Source of the DNA: Auanema rhodensis | Taxonomy: Eukaryota; Nematoda; Chromadorea; Rhabditida; Rhabditidae | Length of the DNA: 64,000 nucleotides | Assembly: GCA_964057225.1 (NCBI GenBank) | Contig: OZ059897.1 | Span: forward strand, 15,748,001 to 15,812,000 | Reading direction: 5' to 3' | In this document: in pieces, positions 39,301-54,300 of the stretch | How the letters are laid out: each line of letters starts with the position of its first letter | Numbering within the stretch: the stretch's first letter is position 1 | Position numbers and translations under genes: made by a program | Notes under the pieces: generated by a model | What the model was told of the DNA's origin: nothing | Seen by the model: only the letters and a program-made list of their open reading frames with translations | Database searches by the model: none

Positions 39301-42300
39301 TCTATTCATCTTTATCATTAGGAATAATGCATATTCAATAATATTTATCATAACACCAACATTATTTTATAAATCCAACTATCATTTTCAAAGAGTTTCT
39401 CTGTCTCTCTCTGTCTCTCTCTCTCTCTTTCTCTCTCTTCCTATCTTTCTTTTTCTTTGGAAAAACTTTCATTTGTTCTCATTCATTATCATGCATTGTA
39501 AAACTCTTTCTTGAGTTTACCTTTCTTTCTATGATATTCGATATTTATAAGTCTTGTCTGTCAAATTGAGCAGACCGGCTGCGGGAGACTAAGGTTGAAT
39601 ATTGTCAGATTATGAATATTTGGTGAGACAAATAGTATGTAATTGAATGCCTCTAACATGGTTATATGAGATGTATGAAATATTCTCATATAATTTACCG
39701 ATTTAGCCTTAGGTAATATTCAACGATTGCATCATTTGCTCTGTAAATTCTTAAATCACACTCATTTTCATTCATCTTATTCCATATTCATTTATTTGAA
39801 ATGAAATATATTTATACAGAATTTTGAATTTATGCATTATCTTGTACAAAACTATTTGCTATCTACTTTTCTTTTTTTTATTGGATATATTCTTCTTTTT
39901 TGTTAATTTTCAAAAAAAAAATGTATTTATTTAAATTTCTCAAGCTTTTCAACCAATTTCATATATTTTCATGACCAAAAATAATTGTTGTATTCTAAAA
40001 CCGTTCAAATTTGATGATGCATTAAACTACACAAACATAACCTATCTCAATAAATGAAGAAGAATGAATTGTAAGACGATGAAGAACGAGAAGCAGAAGC
40101 TTTATGAAGTGGAAAGCAGTTTCGTGTCAATTTCACTCCTCATGCTCTTCTGCAAACATGACTGATTGAACTTAAAGCTCTTTCTTTGCTTTTGGCTATT
40201 TCATGAATTCATCGTTTACATCCTTTTCATGTTCTTCTGTGGATCTTCTCAAGCCAAGTCCAGTTATAAATATTCTTGAACATATTCCAGAAATGTTCAA
40301 GTTTTCTAATTAGAATTATTCTTATAATGAAATGAAACAATATATAATCTATCGAGAGACAAAATATTTTGATATATGCTGTATATCCTATAGTTTGGCC
40401 ACAGTAGTCAATATTTTTGATTTCAAAGTCAGAGCACATCATCTTTAGATTCAAATCCGGAAAAGCTCATTCATTGTAAATGTCCATAACTGACCATAGA
40501 ATGCTTATACACATCATCCAGTTTCACGTTGAGTTCATCAGAAGCATCGGAATCTGGCCACTTGACATCCTTCTCTCTTTCTCTCTATCTCTCTCTCTTT
40601 TAAACAACTCTTCTCTCTATATCTGATGGATGTACTCATTTACTCTACCTCTCTGCCAATCTCAATCTTTACTATATTTGTCGTATTTCCTTCTCTTTAT
40701 TTCTTTCTCGTCCATTCTCTTGTAGTATATATCCTCATGGGATATGCTCTGGATGGCCAATTGAAACGATGAATCTGCCTTGCAGACAGATTCACGTTGT
40801 AGCTAGACGAATATGAGAAAGGAATGTATGTTTCAAAGCTGTATCCCCTCTGGTCCTGACAACGCTCATTTCACATTTGACCATATTCAGACATTTGATT
40901 TATGTGTAATCTCTGCAATGCACATTCCATGCACACTCTTCTTTTTGTCTTTCACACAATTTACTGCAAAAACAAAAAAAATGTCATAAAAAAGTAATTT
41001 TCAAATAGTTTTCCAATAAAAGAATCAAATTAAAAAAACTTTAAATTAGAAATATACTATATATTCCATTAATTACATTAATATATATTTTTATTCAAAT
41101 AAACAGCCATATATCTGTATATTTCAAAAATAATTTAATAAACATAAACAATAAAATTTATTCTTTTAAACTTTATATAATATTATTTTTCGTTAATTTA
41201 ATTTCATATTCGATAACTATATGATAGATACTTCAACATCTGGTATAAAATTCTTTTGCCTTCTTATCCATACTTGAAACTATTGCTTAGTGCCACATTT
41301 GGATATCATCTGGACGAATTATGCTGACATTTGTTCTGTTTTCTTACGAATATTCTATGAAAATAGACAATATGTATATGATTTCTACAATCTTTTCTAT
41401 ATCTTTGGATAGTTTTTTCTTTTTTTTTCTAATTTTATTCTATGACTTGAATAATATAAGAATAAAAAACTAATAATATATATATTTACAATTTTTATTT
41501 TTTTTTTAAATTATAATTAACTTCATATAAGATCTTAGTATAGCATTTTAATCAACCATCTTACGAGATATGTGTAGTTGTTGGGTGTAATTCTTTTCTG
41601 CTTAGCATCTATGATTTTTCTTTCTCTTGTTTTCTATTTTCTCTGTCAGTTGTTCTATTTTAACTTATTCATTTTTCAATTCATTCTAATCAAATCCATA
41701 TATACTATATACTCTTTATAGTTATATCATACTTTATTTAAATAATACCATATTGAAATTTACGTGTATTTTACGTGAACAGTTCTTACAAAAAGCTTTA
41801 TTGTCATTCGAATTAAAATATTTATGATGAGCGGTCATATACTGGTAATTATTTAACTTCTTCTATTTCTTAATATTAAATCTTATTATATTGTATTTTA
41901 TTTGTTCTATAATTTGTTTATATTTTTATAATTTATTCTTTCAGTACCTCAAAACGAATCTGCAACAACTTTTCAACGGAATTTGCTGATTGTAAAGAGT
42001 AATGTAAGTTAATTTATTTCTTCTTTTTTTTTTGTATATTTACATATTTCTTTTTCCTAATATTGTCATCAAACTGAGATCTTAGATCTCAAATCTACAC
42101 TAGATTTATTGTTTCTGAAGATTCATTTACTCTCTGATCAAATAAGAAAACTACTTCTTTTCTGATTCCATCATTTGAATTTAATTTCGACCAAAAATAC
42201 TTTTTTTGTGACTCCGCTTTGTTTTGAAAAGTTCCAGATGGGCTTAGGCCCTGCGTGCGCTCTCTTGTTCGCAACTATTGAATCTGGGGGCCAATAGAGA

Positions 42301-45300
42301 CATTCGTTTTTGATTTTTTTTACTTCATCTTTCATTGCGAATTTCTTTCTTTTTTTTTTAAATTAAACTTCATTAATTTAATTTTTTCTAATTACTTTAT
42401 TTCCTTATATTATTTTATATATTTAAATTTATATTTTATTCTATTTTATTTTCATTTTGTTTTCTTTCATGTCGTTTCTTTTTTAAACAAAAAAAAATGG
42501 TTTAACTCGAACCAAATGTGAATGGCTTCAATGTGAGTATCGGTTTACACACGAAGAACGCATCAGATACAGATATTCCTCATCTATCTGTGATCTAATG
42601 CGGCTCCTTGATCAAAGCATCATTGGCACAACTGATGTGCGTCGGCATCAATTGAGAGATAAGTATTAAAGAACATGTGTCTTTTTCATAATATTCACCT
42701 CAAAAAAAATTTGTAAAGAATAATGATGCTTATCATCATCTGTCACTATATTCGTTAACCACAATTTCTTTGCTGTTTCATACTCACACACAATTTATTA
42801 TCTTTGATGCTTTTTTACTCTCAAATGTTTCTTCTTCTTCTTCTTTTTTTTTGTTAGAAAGTTACATTTTTTGCGGTTAATCAGTGTTTCTATAGAATTA
42901 TGAAACAACTGTTTCGTTCACCATTTCGTTGTAACTATTGTAGAAATATATACATATAGTTACTATATTTTATAAGATATATATTTATATATATATATAT
43001 TAAGATAAATAATATGTAAGTCATCTTATTACTTGTTACAAACGAAATGACACCTTTCATGACTACTTCTCAAATCAACTTTTCTCTCAGTCTCTCTTTA
43101 TGTTTAATGACTTTCTAACAATATTCTTAATAGAGAGTAGAAGTAATAAGAGAAAGAAAGATAATATATAAACATAAAGTAGGAAGAGAGAGAGAAAGAG
43201 AGAGAGAGAGTAGAATATTGTGTGAGAGATGTTCAATTTAGACCACCTGGACTTAAGACAAGCCAGCTGAGGATTGTATCATGTTTGTCGCAGACCAGGT
43301 CACACCTTTTCTAATGTCTTTATTTTCACCAGCCTTCCTTCTGCTTCATCCATACATAATCAACATTATGTGTTGCAACTTAATTTGTTCTTTGTGTATA
43401 GTTTAAAGAAGATCTTAAACTATGGTTCGTCCTTACTAAGATCTAATTATACGTCATATCTGGTTATGACATAAAACTCACAAGTAGTTTCAATTCTTCA
43501 TTAGCTTTTCTCATAGTCTTCTTGATTTGCTTGTCATATTGCCTGAGGGGGCTTTGACTATGGTTGTGGCTCTGTGAGTATGTTTCTCTTTCTCTGTCCA
43601 TCCTTTGCCATTCCATCTTCCGCTCTATGAGTATGTGTGTGTTAATCGGTCAGCATCCAGCAGATTTATCTTTCTGAACATGACAGGCTCAGATTTCTTT
43701 CTTCTTCATTTTCTTGTTCATATACATCTGTTTTCTTCATTATTTTTCGTTCCAATTCATTATTGGCATCTTGAAATCAGAAAGTTGAAACATGCTAGTT
43801 GCATCTCATTTATCTTTCTTCCAAACAATTTTCTTTCTTTCGTTTTCTGGAATTTCTTGTGCCCATTCTTCACATATTAAAATTTATCCAACATATAAGT
43901 CTTCAACGGCTTTTATTCACATCATCGTACTCTTACGGCCTTTTCAAATACCCAACCTGGTTGTTTGGCTGTTTGTTCGATATCTTTCTGAATTAATCCC
44001 ATTAGTAGCCATCCAAAATTGCCTTGACAATAAATCTTTGAGACTATATAAAAGGCAATCATATTCATCTCATTGATGTGCTTCGTGCCACCCGTGTTTG
44101 CTGTTGAAATATTTTTTTCAAACAGTATCAAATTTAAAATATTTTTATGATGATGCAAAATATTATTTTTATAATCGTTTAATGCCATTAATTACTTGTT
44201 TTGCTTTTTGTAGTGATTTCCCAAATTTTCAACTTTTTGATGTGTACAAGAAAATCAGTACAGCAACCTATTTTACAAACTAATGGCTGCTGTCTGTCTC
44301 CATGCAGACAATGACAGGGCACGTTTTCAAAGCCTCCTGTATGAATCAACATACAATTGTTAAATTCTGTCAGGAAAACCTCATGTTTCATTTCATCTCA
44401 TATCATCATATTGCTTCTGATTCCTCTTATTGTCTCATTTCTTATATAATATTGTCATTATCTATAATGCACCATCACATTACATACACATAAAATGAAT
44501 GATTGAGGCCTCGTTTATGTTTTCAACCTGCTCTATTGCCGGTAGGAATTGAGTTTGACACACAAACGGAAGAAGGCTCGAATGTTCATTTGAAATCTGT
44601 CGTTCATCACACATTTTTGGCTCATCGTCTGTCACCGATCTCATCAATTTTCTCTTTTGTCGCCCTCAAATGCACTCATTTAAGCGGTTTCTGTTTCAGA
44701 TCGAGGGACTGAATCTATGTCTTCAATATCTGCGATCACTTGGTGTCAACTGTTCCAAGGTCACATCTACTGGTTCGTTTTTCACCTTTTGTTTTAACAA
44801 CTTTTGTACTTTATTTATTTTTATTTATATTCATTTTTATACTTTATTTTACTATTTTAATACTATTTTATTATTTCATAATCACAATATTTTTTTTGCA
44901 AAATTTATTTTATTTGGTTTCATTATAATCTATTTCCTATTTTTTGCTTCTGTAACATATGTTTTTTACTTCATTTACTTTTCATTCTCCTTGTTTTTGT
45001 CCTTAAACGGCCATCGACCTCCTCTGTCAGAAGTCTCATCATATCAAGCTGGCCGAATCCAATCTGTTGAGTCGTCCAGATGGTTGTTTTAAGTCTTTTT
45101 CATCAAAGATATAGACATATATCAGTCTTTAATTGACCTTAAGCCACTCATGATTCCTTGCTATGTGTTTTTTTCCTTTTGAAAAGATAAAGTCTCGTCT
45201 TTTCTGCATTATTGCTTTAAAGCTCATGCTTGTTGTCTTTTGCCTTTCTTTACTATCCCTAGGGGCATATCGTTCACATCTTTTGCTTTCTACTTCAAAC

Positions 45301-48300
45301 CTCTATTCAAGTTGTATCTATAAGAACTTAGCTTGAGCATTTTCGCCAATTCTTCACTAAAAACCTTATTATAGTAGAACTTTATCTATACTTTTTGTTT
45401 TCTTTATATCAAATATTTATTTATTCCTTTACAACCTGTTTGAGAACTTCCTTGTATATAACTTGGTATTCATTGTATTGGTGCTTCCCTTAAGTTTGAC
45501 CAAATTGAAGGATTTATATTTCTGTTCATATCGAAATTCCAAAACGAGCTTTGCGGTGTTCAATTATCTGAATTGCATACTTAACTATATGCAAATAACT
45601 ATATTCTATCGTCATGCTCTACATTCATTCAAAATGTTTTCCATCCAGTAATTTTTTATTTTTCATCTCTAAATTTCTAACTTTGGCTAGTTTTCAATAT
45701 AATACACTATCTTCAATTATCACTATTTCTCGATCATCAATCAGAATTCTGTCATGCACAGTGTTGTGAACACACTTTTCGTATTTTATCGTTCATCCCT
45801 CAGGGTTAATTATTTACAATATTAATAGTTTATTAGTATCGTTTTTATAATTTCCGTCTTTTATTAGTTTTTTTCCAAATAATATATCATTTTACAAGTT
45901 CTTTTCTGTTAACATACTGTTTCACCTTTATTATCTTGTTGACATATCAACACCTTTTTTTCCTTGTTTATGTATAATTAAGTTTTAATGCTCATAACTT
46001 CAGCGTATCAGCTTATACATTTTGTGTTTTCCTTTTTAGCACTTTCACTACGGAATCATCATTTATGGTTTTGCATTCTGGTTAACCTTTTCTATCGGCG
46101 TTTCATTTACCTATTTTGTAGTAGTGATTAGATCAGTTCTTGAAAATATATTAGAGGATGTTCATTTGATATATTTCCAACACGGAGCAAAAGTGACAAC
46201 CTCTTTCTTACTTTTTTCGTCTTTCTTTTTCATTTTCTTCATCAGATAACCACAAACGACCCTGTCGTCGTAGCCATGGTCGAGATGTGGTGGTCATTAT
46301 ATTGAAAATACATAGAAAATAGAAGATTTTAGTAAAAAAGAAAAAGAACAAGAGAGAAAGAGGAAGATAGAGAGAGAGGTACAGGCAGAATGCAGCGTGA
46401 AACTGTGTGAAATGGCTTGCATATTCCTTCCTTCCTCCGATTTTCTACATCGTCCTTATCTTTTGATTTTTTCCAAGTTCTCGTTTCCTTCATATGACTC
46501 ATTGAGTATACTATAAGATTTTTAGAGAATTTTATTCGAAAACTTAATTTAAGCTCTTGTAGTTGTTCATTATCATCATCTGATTCTATTTATTTATTAT
46601 TTACTAAGTTTACTCATTTGATTAACAGTCTTTGCGTGGTGTTTTTTCCACATAAAATCTGGTACTAATACAACAGCAAAAGTATGAGTCGTAAAGGTCA
46701 ACATGATCGTCATTCAGTTTTTTTTTTGTTCCCAAGATCATGTTCAACACATTATTTCTTTTCAATTATGGCTTTATTCTCAGATAGTTCCACAAAAAAA
46801 AATTTTTCTTTTGGTTGATTGAAATAACAGATTCTCCTTTACACGTATGTCAGTAGTGTCAATACTAACTATTCTTCTTTATTATTTTTATAAATAACTT
46901 GTATATAAAAATCATAACAAATCACTCAATTGTATTAACCTGATGACATCATCTTAATTATGTAGTCGTTGTTGCGCAGAAGGCATGCCGATGACTTGAA
47001 TTCCGTATATGTCCTTGGCCGGTACCGGCACAGTTTTTCTCTTTCTCATATGTTCTCAATTTCTCTGATATATAGTCTATTTTCATACTATTTCGATTTC
47101 TTTATCGTTTTCCTCATCCTTACCCAGCTGGAATCTGTGTCTGTAATCTCTCAAGATTTACTACTGTTCATTAGAGAGTCTGTCGTTACGGTTCAACTCA
47201 TACAATTGAAGTCTTGATTCTAATGAACGCGGGAATCTGCTGCTTTTACCTCATGTATTACATACTATTCAATCAAATTTATATTTATATTATATAATAA
47301 TAATAACTATTATATTTAACTATATAATAGCTGTCATACAGATTACATATATTATAATGATTATCATATGAACTATCATGCAGTGTGCCTACTAACTGTC
47401 CTAAGCAAGGACATCACTACCTCGTTCGTCTCATTCATGCAGTACATTGTCATCAACGTTCTGTATATTTTTATTCATCTTCTCTGCTTAATTTTGCTAT
47501 TTTCCAGAATCTTTAATCATGTGTATCATATTCATTTCATTACTAATGATTTTTGTTCATTTCGTCCTCTTAATCTTATGTACAAGTTACAATTTGACCC
47601 TTGATAGCTTCTGACTCATCGAACCAGCTAACAAAAAATCTCACTCTTCTCCTTTTTTAACAACAAATTTAGATTTTTTCGAGATAATCTGGTCATCGTT
47701 TCAGTAGAACGATGGTCGAAATTCTTTCCTGCTTTAAACAATTTTGTTGTCGTCCAAATTTTTATATCTTCTTGCAATTCATCCTATTTTTTTGTAACGA
47801 ATTGTATTTTACAAATATTTCTTCCTATATTTTTCAATATTATTCACTTTCTCTTATAGCTAAAGGTTATATAATAAAATTAAAGTTTTATCTACGCTTA
47901 CAAACACTTGTCATGTAGTCAATTTCGTTGTTCAATTTTTCCCTCATCTAGTTATCTGCATGGCCTCTACCTAACTTCTGCCTTTCCGCTTCTCTGTTAT
48001 CAATTTGCCAAATCTCCGATTAAGTTCGTTTTCATTTTCCAATAAGATTCTTTGACAAGCTTGTTAGATGAGAATTTTTTCTATAGTTGCGTTCAAACGA
48101 CAGAAAAAAATTTCTTTTTAATTTCAACTTTTACCTCCTATTACCCAAGAAAATATATTTTTTGATATGATTTGCTTACAATTCTTTATAATCCGTTTGA
48201 ATTATTTAAAAATAATTTTATATTTCAGATCTTGAAGCTGGTAGTCTTGGTGCCGTTTTACAGCTTTTATTCGCCCTGTCCACTTATAAGCAGCAGGCGA

Positions 48301-51300
48301 AGGAGCGTAGACGGGACGAAAAGTTAGAAAAGCCACCAGCAAGAAGTCGCGAAGGCGACGTCGGATTTCGGGAGGCATCCGCGATCGTCTTAAAGCCTAG
48401 TACAATGCCGCCCAGTGTAGCTGTATCCAAGTATGTTTCACTTATCATAGTTTACTTCTTAATAAGTCGGGCAGACATATTATATCTCAATATTTGTCTG
48501 TTTTATGTTCTATCATTCAGCATGTCTTTTATTATTTTCCTAGTTTTCTTCATTCTTCTCTTCCTTTTCGTCTTTCATCCAAATTGTAATGAATACTTCA
48601 TTACAATCCGATATCTGGGTGAAGCTCATTTCACAACGGGATGTGCATGGTGCGCGTGAAAACGATAAAGCGTCCGCTATCTTCTTGGGAAGCTTTACTC
48701 ATCCGTTTATAGGGTTTCCAGATTCATCATCGTATTTCATTATCTGAGCCCATTTTTCATTTTATTCTCAGTAATAGTAGTTATCTACTGTTTAACTGTT
48801 TCAAACTCGTTTGAAATTTATCCATACTTTTCATTCAAAATATATATATATTATATATTATATAATATATATTAGTATATCTAACATGAAAAACATAAAG
48901 AAGCCATGGTTTTTATGGTTTCCGATCGTTGTGACTAAGCTTTATCTTTTTGTTTATATCATTATATATTATTCCTTCTTATTATTATTCGTCTCCTCTT
49001 ATCATACTAGCTTTAGCTTCAACTTTCCTATGTATTCTAAGAATTCATGGATAGCAAATGTCCTGCCTTTTCTTGCCGCAATTTTTCTTTCCCAACCTCT
49101 TGCCAGAAGACAGGTCGACCTCATCCGTTGTAAAACGATGACAAGCCTATATATGCTAGAGGATATATTCTGCTTGTCGGCAAGACAGAGCGGCGATTAA
49201 TGGCTTGCGCCCCGAGGGCATGCCACCACAAGAAATGACTCAAGCATTGAAGACAAAACCAGCTAGATAAAATGGATGAATAAGAGGGAATACAAGTCAA
49301 ATAAGCTACTTTATCAAACAAAAGCAGAAATGAGAAATAATCTATAGCTATTTCACCTTTTTCTGATCTTTTGTCTATTTTTCAGTTTTTTCTATTCGGT
49401 TTTTAGATATGCATGTTTCAATTTAGAATAACTACAAAATTTGTAGTTTGTCTAGCTAACTTTCGTTATAATTCCAGTATTACTTCAGTATTGCGTCGGT
49501 TATAATGCTTTGAGTCATACTTTATTCTATTGAAAGAATAACATAAGAGATAATTAACTTATATCGGCCGCCTACGTGTACACCATCTCTTTCAACATCG
49601 TTGACGTCGTGGTGGTCATCTGAGGTCGACGATGGTCATGAAAATTTCAATTTCAATCGAAGAAGAAGCCATAAAATGGCTGTCTCATTCCCTTCTTCTA
49701 TACTCTCTTTGCCACTACATATCGCTCTGTCTCTATCTCGTTTTCATTGCTTGTAGAGTCGAAAGCGACGAAGACAACCATCGACCTATCATCTGGCGCT
49801 TCGATGAAAACCTCGAAGACAACAAAAAAATTGTCGTTGTTGGTACATCATCCCCTTCAAGCCATCTGAAAGCTGGTCTTCTGACAGCGGTATGAGCCTC
49901 ATCGCATATTCGTCATCTTGTTATCTTGTCTTAGTTCCACAACATCTTTGTGAACATGGTTATATGGATGACATTGCTCATTATAGCTTCATTGCCCAGA
50001 TTCTCTGGTTGCTTGCTATGCTACCTAATCAAACATTTGTCTGCTTTATCATCCTACTCCTACCTATTATGTATATCTACATCTGAATGCCGTTTACACT
50101 CAGTACCTATTTCGATAATCTATGTTCCGAAACGATTGATGTTTAGGAAAACTTGTTTATTATGCTAATTATAGTTTGATTTTTAAACTAAAAAAAAAAC
50201 ATTTTTTTGTGAATGATATGTCTGTCACATCTTCTATTTTATTGTTTTTCTTTTATCGTCATGGTTCAATTTAGTTTATTTCATCGATCTCTTTTCATCT
50301 TTTAAGAAAAAATTAAATCCCCTCTTTTTTATGTTAAAACAACATTTATTTTCAAGTTAATACCCGCTAAATCATGTTTTCTTATCACACACAAAAGGAG
50401 TCACTCAAACTATAAGACGTACACTAGTTCTTTCCACAACGACTTTTCGCACACCTCTTATTTGCAATGCCTTTCATGTATGTTTCATCGATGCTTGTTG
50501 ATTTTTCTCTTTCATTATCAAATTTTTATCAGATTATTTAGACAACTTTCTTTTAAAATACTTGTAACCTTATAATATAGGTAAACTTCGCCTACTTATA
50601 CTCTACTCATCATCCTCGTCTGCCTTACGATTCTTGTTTTTCTCTTCGTTTTTATGTTCAATTATCCTAGTTTAGTTCCATATCTTCTTACTATTCCAGT
50701 CTCTTTTCACATTTCTCATACCTGACTATTTCTCAAATATTTTAACTATTCGACAATTCTCTCATGTGTTGAGATAGAAAAAAAAACATGAGGAATTGTT
50801 TTATGTGAAAAATGTGTGATGAATGGCTATTCATCTTTATTATCTATTCATTTCATATTCCCTCATATCCATATGTTCAAGAATTTTTATTTTTCCAGCT
50901 TTTGCACCTTTCTTTCTTATTTTTTCTTAAAATTTTAATATATTTCAATATTCTTTTAATAATTTTGTTGAAGTTCCACTAATGTCAAATTATTCGGTTA
51001 CTTACTCAACAGTACGCAATCCTCTTTCTTTAACTGTTCTTCTCATAACTGGTCAGTATACGATTATCCAATATGGTAATCATCTCTCTTTTTTCAATCT
51101 TTACTACTTGTCAATACTCTCTTTATTTTTATTTTTGTCTGTCTCTTCATCCATTCTTTTTCTCTAATTCTCTTTATTTATTCCTTTTATTCCATCTCTT
51201 TTTTCCAATCTTTCCAACCAATTATAGTAGATGAGATTTTTTTTTGGTAAATTCAATAATCTGTTTTCATTTCATTCATCTTTTCAATTGGCACTTCTCA

Positions 51301-54300
51301 CTTTCTTTTCCCTTTTAATCGAACATTTAACCTTTTTTGGTAGTCGGAACGAGAGTTTGAGAATATTGAAGCTGTGTGATCATCGTTCTGGTTTTTCCCA
51401 ATTCAAAAAAAAGAATGAATAGAATGAACATCATATACAATCGTTCGATGTTTCAAATATATTTATAATATTCTACCTTAGATGTGGTTATATACAAACA
51501 GTATTTTATACTTTTTTTGTCGTTTATCATTTCTACTAGCTTTCTATTTGATATATTGCCTCGAGTACCCAATTTTTCTACTGCATTCCATAATAATTCT
51601 TTTGATATTTGTGACACAAATTCTGCTGTATATATGCGGCTATCCAATCAGCCTGTTTTCATTAGAATTTATATTTTATCTATTATAGTTATATTTAGAT
51701 TTTTTAAACTAAATATCTTTCAGGCTGCCGTCATTGCATCAACCACGGACGCTGCCGTCCATCGGCGGAGCCACAGCAACCGCATCATCTAAGTTGATGG
51801 CTCCATCTCGAATAGCATTACCAAAAAGTTAGTTTTTTTATATTTTATAATATATTTAATATAATTAAACATATTAATATTTTATATAATCTTCTCTCAT
51901 TCATCTTATATTACTATTTGAGTTTTTCCTTTTATCTCTAAATTCTACTATAGATATGATATATAGTATTCATGATTACTTCTGTATTCAATCAATAATA
52001 TGACATCATATTAACCTTTTCTTCTTTAATTCGTCCTCCATATCTCTTCCTTATTCTCCACTTTCTTATTCAATATAGAGATACTGAAGAAGCGATTTAC
52101 CAGCTGATCCAACGGATGAAACTCCTCAATATCTCTGCCATCACTCCTCTCTTAATCTATGTGTCACCTCCTGGCTAATCTGAGCTAGGTGTACAGAATC
52201 TGCAGGTGATGTACATCCTACTCATCCGAGAGCAAATCACGTCATGTCTGTATGTACGTTACACGTAACATGTAACACAAGACAAACGGTTACAACGTGA
52301 AAGTGGTTCATCTGTTACGTCATCTGTTATTTCCTTCTATACTATATAATCTTTCTACAAATGACATATTAGAAGAATTTCCATTTTTGTGGTTCAATGT
52401 GAGCATTAGTACAAGACAGACTGTGTACATGTAATATCTGACCGCATACAGAAGAGCTTGATTGTATTAAGAACGAAGAAAGATGACCTCGTTTTGGTCT
52501 TCTTTGTATAATACGATTAGTATAGCACATGCTCATCTTACGTATATCTACCAATCTTTTGCTTTCGTTGCTCAATCTACAACAGTCTACTATGCTTTTA
52601 ATATTTTGTTATCGTTATTATTCAGTAATAAGTTAATTTTGATGGCTGCCTAATTCAACTTAACTATATAGTCTTATATACATATATACTATATTGCTTA
52701 GTTAACCTATCTTATCTCATCTAACTATATTCTAAATTAACCTGCTTCATTCAAACTTGATGTATGCCTTCAAATTAATTTACTAGCAAGAATATTAAAG
52801 AGAATTTATCTAAAGGTTTTCATATAGATCTCCGATGAGATATTAGCCATCATCATACTGACTCTCTATTTTTCTTTATTTCTCTCGCTCTTCCAACGAT
52901 CTCTACACTGTTTGGCATTTCCTTTTTCCTCATATCCTATAGAGCTTGACCTTATAAGCTTGTTTCTTCCCTATACTCATATATTATTTATCAGCGGTCA
53001 GAATTGCAATGGACATTTAATTAGTCAAAGCTTCAAGGCATTGAATTTTGATGTATGCTCTAATACATCACAACTCAAGCTTAGCTAGCTTGCATCATTT
53101 CTGAACCATCATGCTGTTATTCATATACATATTTCAACATAGTAAATATTTTTTAGATAATTATATAATAGAAAATATAAAGATTGTTTCATTTACTATA
53201 TATATACTCTCATTGGCAATCTTTTTGGTACCACTAGTAAGCATCTCTGCACCATTTCAGAATAGTCAACAAGCTATACTTACTTGCGAATTGGTTTAAC
53301 TTAAATTGATATGCAAGTCAATTGAATTAATATGCCTTAATCGGCCTGTTTTCCAAGGTTTTGTATGATTCATGTAGTGAAGAAGCACATATATTGAGCA
53401 TCATAATTGAATTTTGTCTTGTCTATATGAAAACTTAAGGGCAATAGGAAGTAAAGCCAATAAGAAAGAAAGCATGGACATAGAAGGGAGAGAGAACTAA
53501 AGATAGAGAGCGTGAGAGACGCTCTTCTTCCCACTTGTGCTCATTGCATTCATCTGCATCATCTATCCGACAACGACTAGGTCCAGCCGATGATCTTACT
53601 TGGGTCTGGCCATCACGTTCCTCTCTAATTCCCTTTTTATCCCTCTTTCTCTTCATCTATCTCTTTCTCTTTCTCTTACCAATTTCCAAACCTAAACGCG
53701 AGCGCAATGAGTAAGGCAGAGAAGAGGTAAAGAGTGTCCAGTCTTATTTAAGCCTCATATACCACCACTACCCATCTCACTGTGTTATAATTGCGGGCAA
53801 TTAACCGGATGCGACAGCCGTCTTTGTCCTAGCGTGAGCTCATCCAACATACTTGCCAGCTTCACTCTGCCAACCAAGCCGATATTGCAAATGTGGTTAA
53901 GAGATGTGTGTTTGGATGGGATGCCAGGTCATTCATGTTGTCATCTTCTTCGCTTCAGACGCCAAAATCTATTCATTTGTTTTCATATTCTTTTTAGAAT
54001 ATGCTACCAGCCTAATGTGTTTAACAGATCTATGTTATTTACATTCAATTCATCTCAAAACCATTCAGCTCACCTTTATCGCATCTTATTCTCATCTAAC
54101 AATCTATTTACTATCCCATTCCATGTTTCCTGCTCTTGGTATGAAACGCTAGCCATCCAGCTTCTAAAAGCTGTAACTTTTACCGTTTCCGCTCATAATA
54201 GCGATGGGTTATATCAAAGTTCCGATTCGTCTAACTATATCAGTGAAGGAGAATAAAATTCAAAATTTCAAGCTTTCCTCCATCTTCCACCATCCGCTTT

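Larger units (their letters stand above)
42004..44699 (+). other. unc-53 intron within the CH domain (2.7 kb)
   Basis: The flanking exons join directly to the known CH sequence (KSN / IEGLNLC), so nothing inside is needed for the canonical protein. It contains the coding-like fragment at 42487-42669, an AP-2-like palindrome at 43541 and a GA repeat at 43184-43210. Confidence 0.7.
48431..51723 (+). other. unc-53 intron after the CH domain (3.3 kb)
   Basis: Contains two short hairpins (48583-48607 and 49430-49448), a GC-rich block at 49170-49230 with GCCCCGAGGGC, and an exon-like block at 49757-49889 with good splice-site consensus but wrong phase. No gene is supported. Confidence 0.7.

Noticed and set aside
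44670-45092. 140-aa + frame
   Set aside because: It overlaps a real unc-53 exon (44700-44772) in the wrong frame and continues through intron poly-Phe/Ile sequence.
49593-49895. 87-aa ATG-initiated frame as an independent small gene
   Set aside because: The first half is a hydrophobic low-complexity stretch with no signal of coding. Only the 49757-49889 part is exon-like, and it is recorded as a finding.
53834-54256. 140-aa + frame in an unc-53 intron
   Set aside because: Composition shifts to low complexity, no homologous feature is seen, and no splice sites link it to unc-53.
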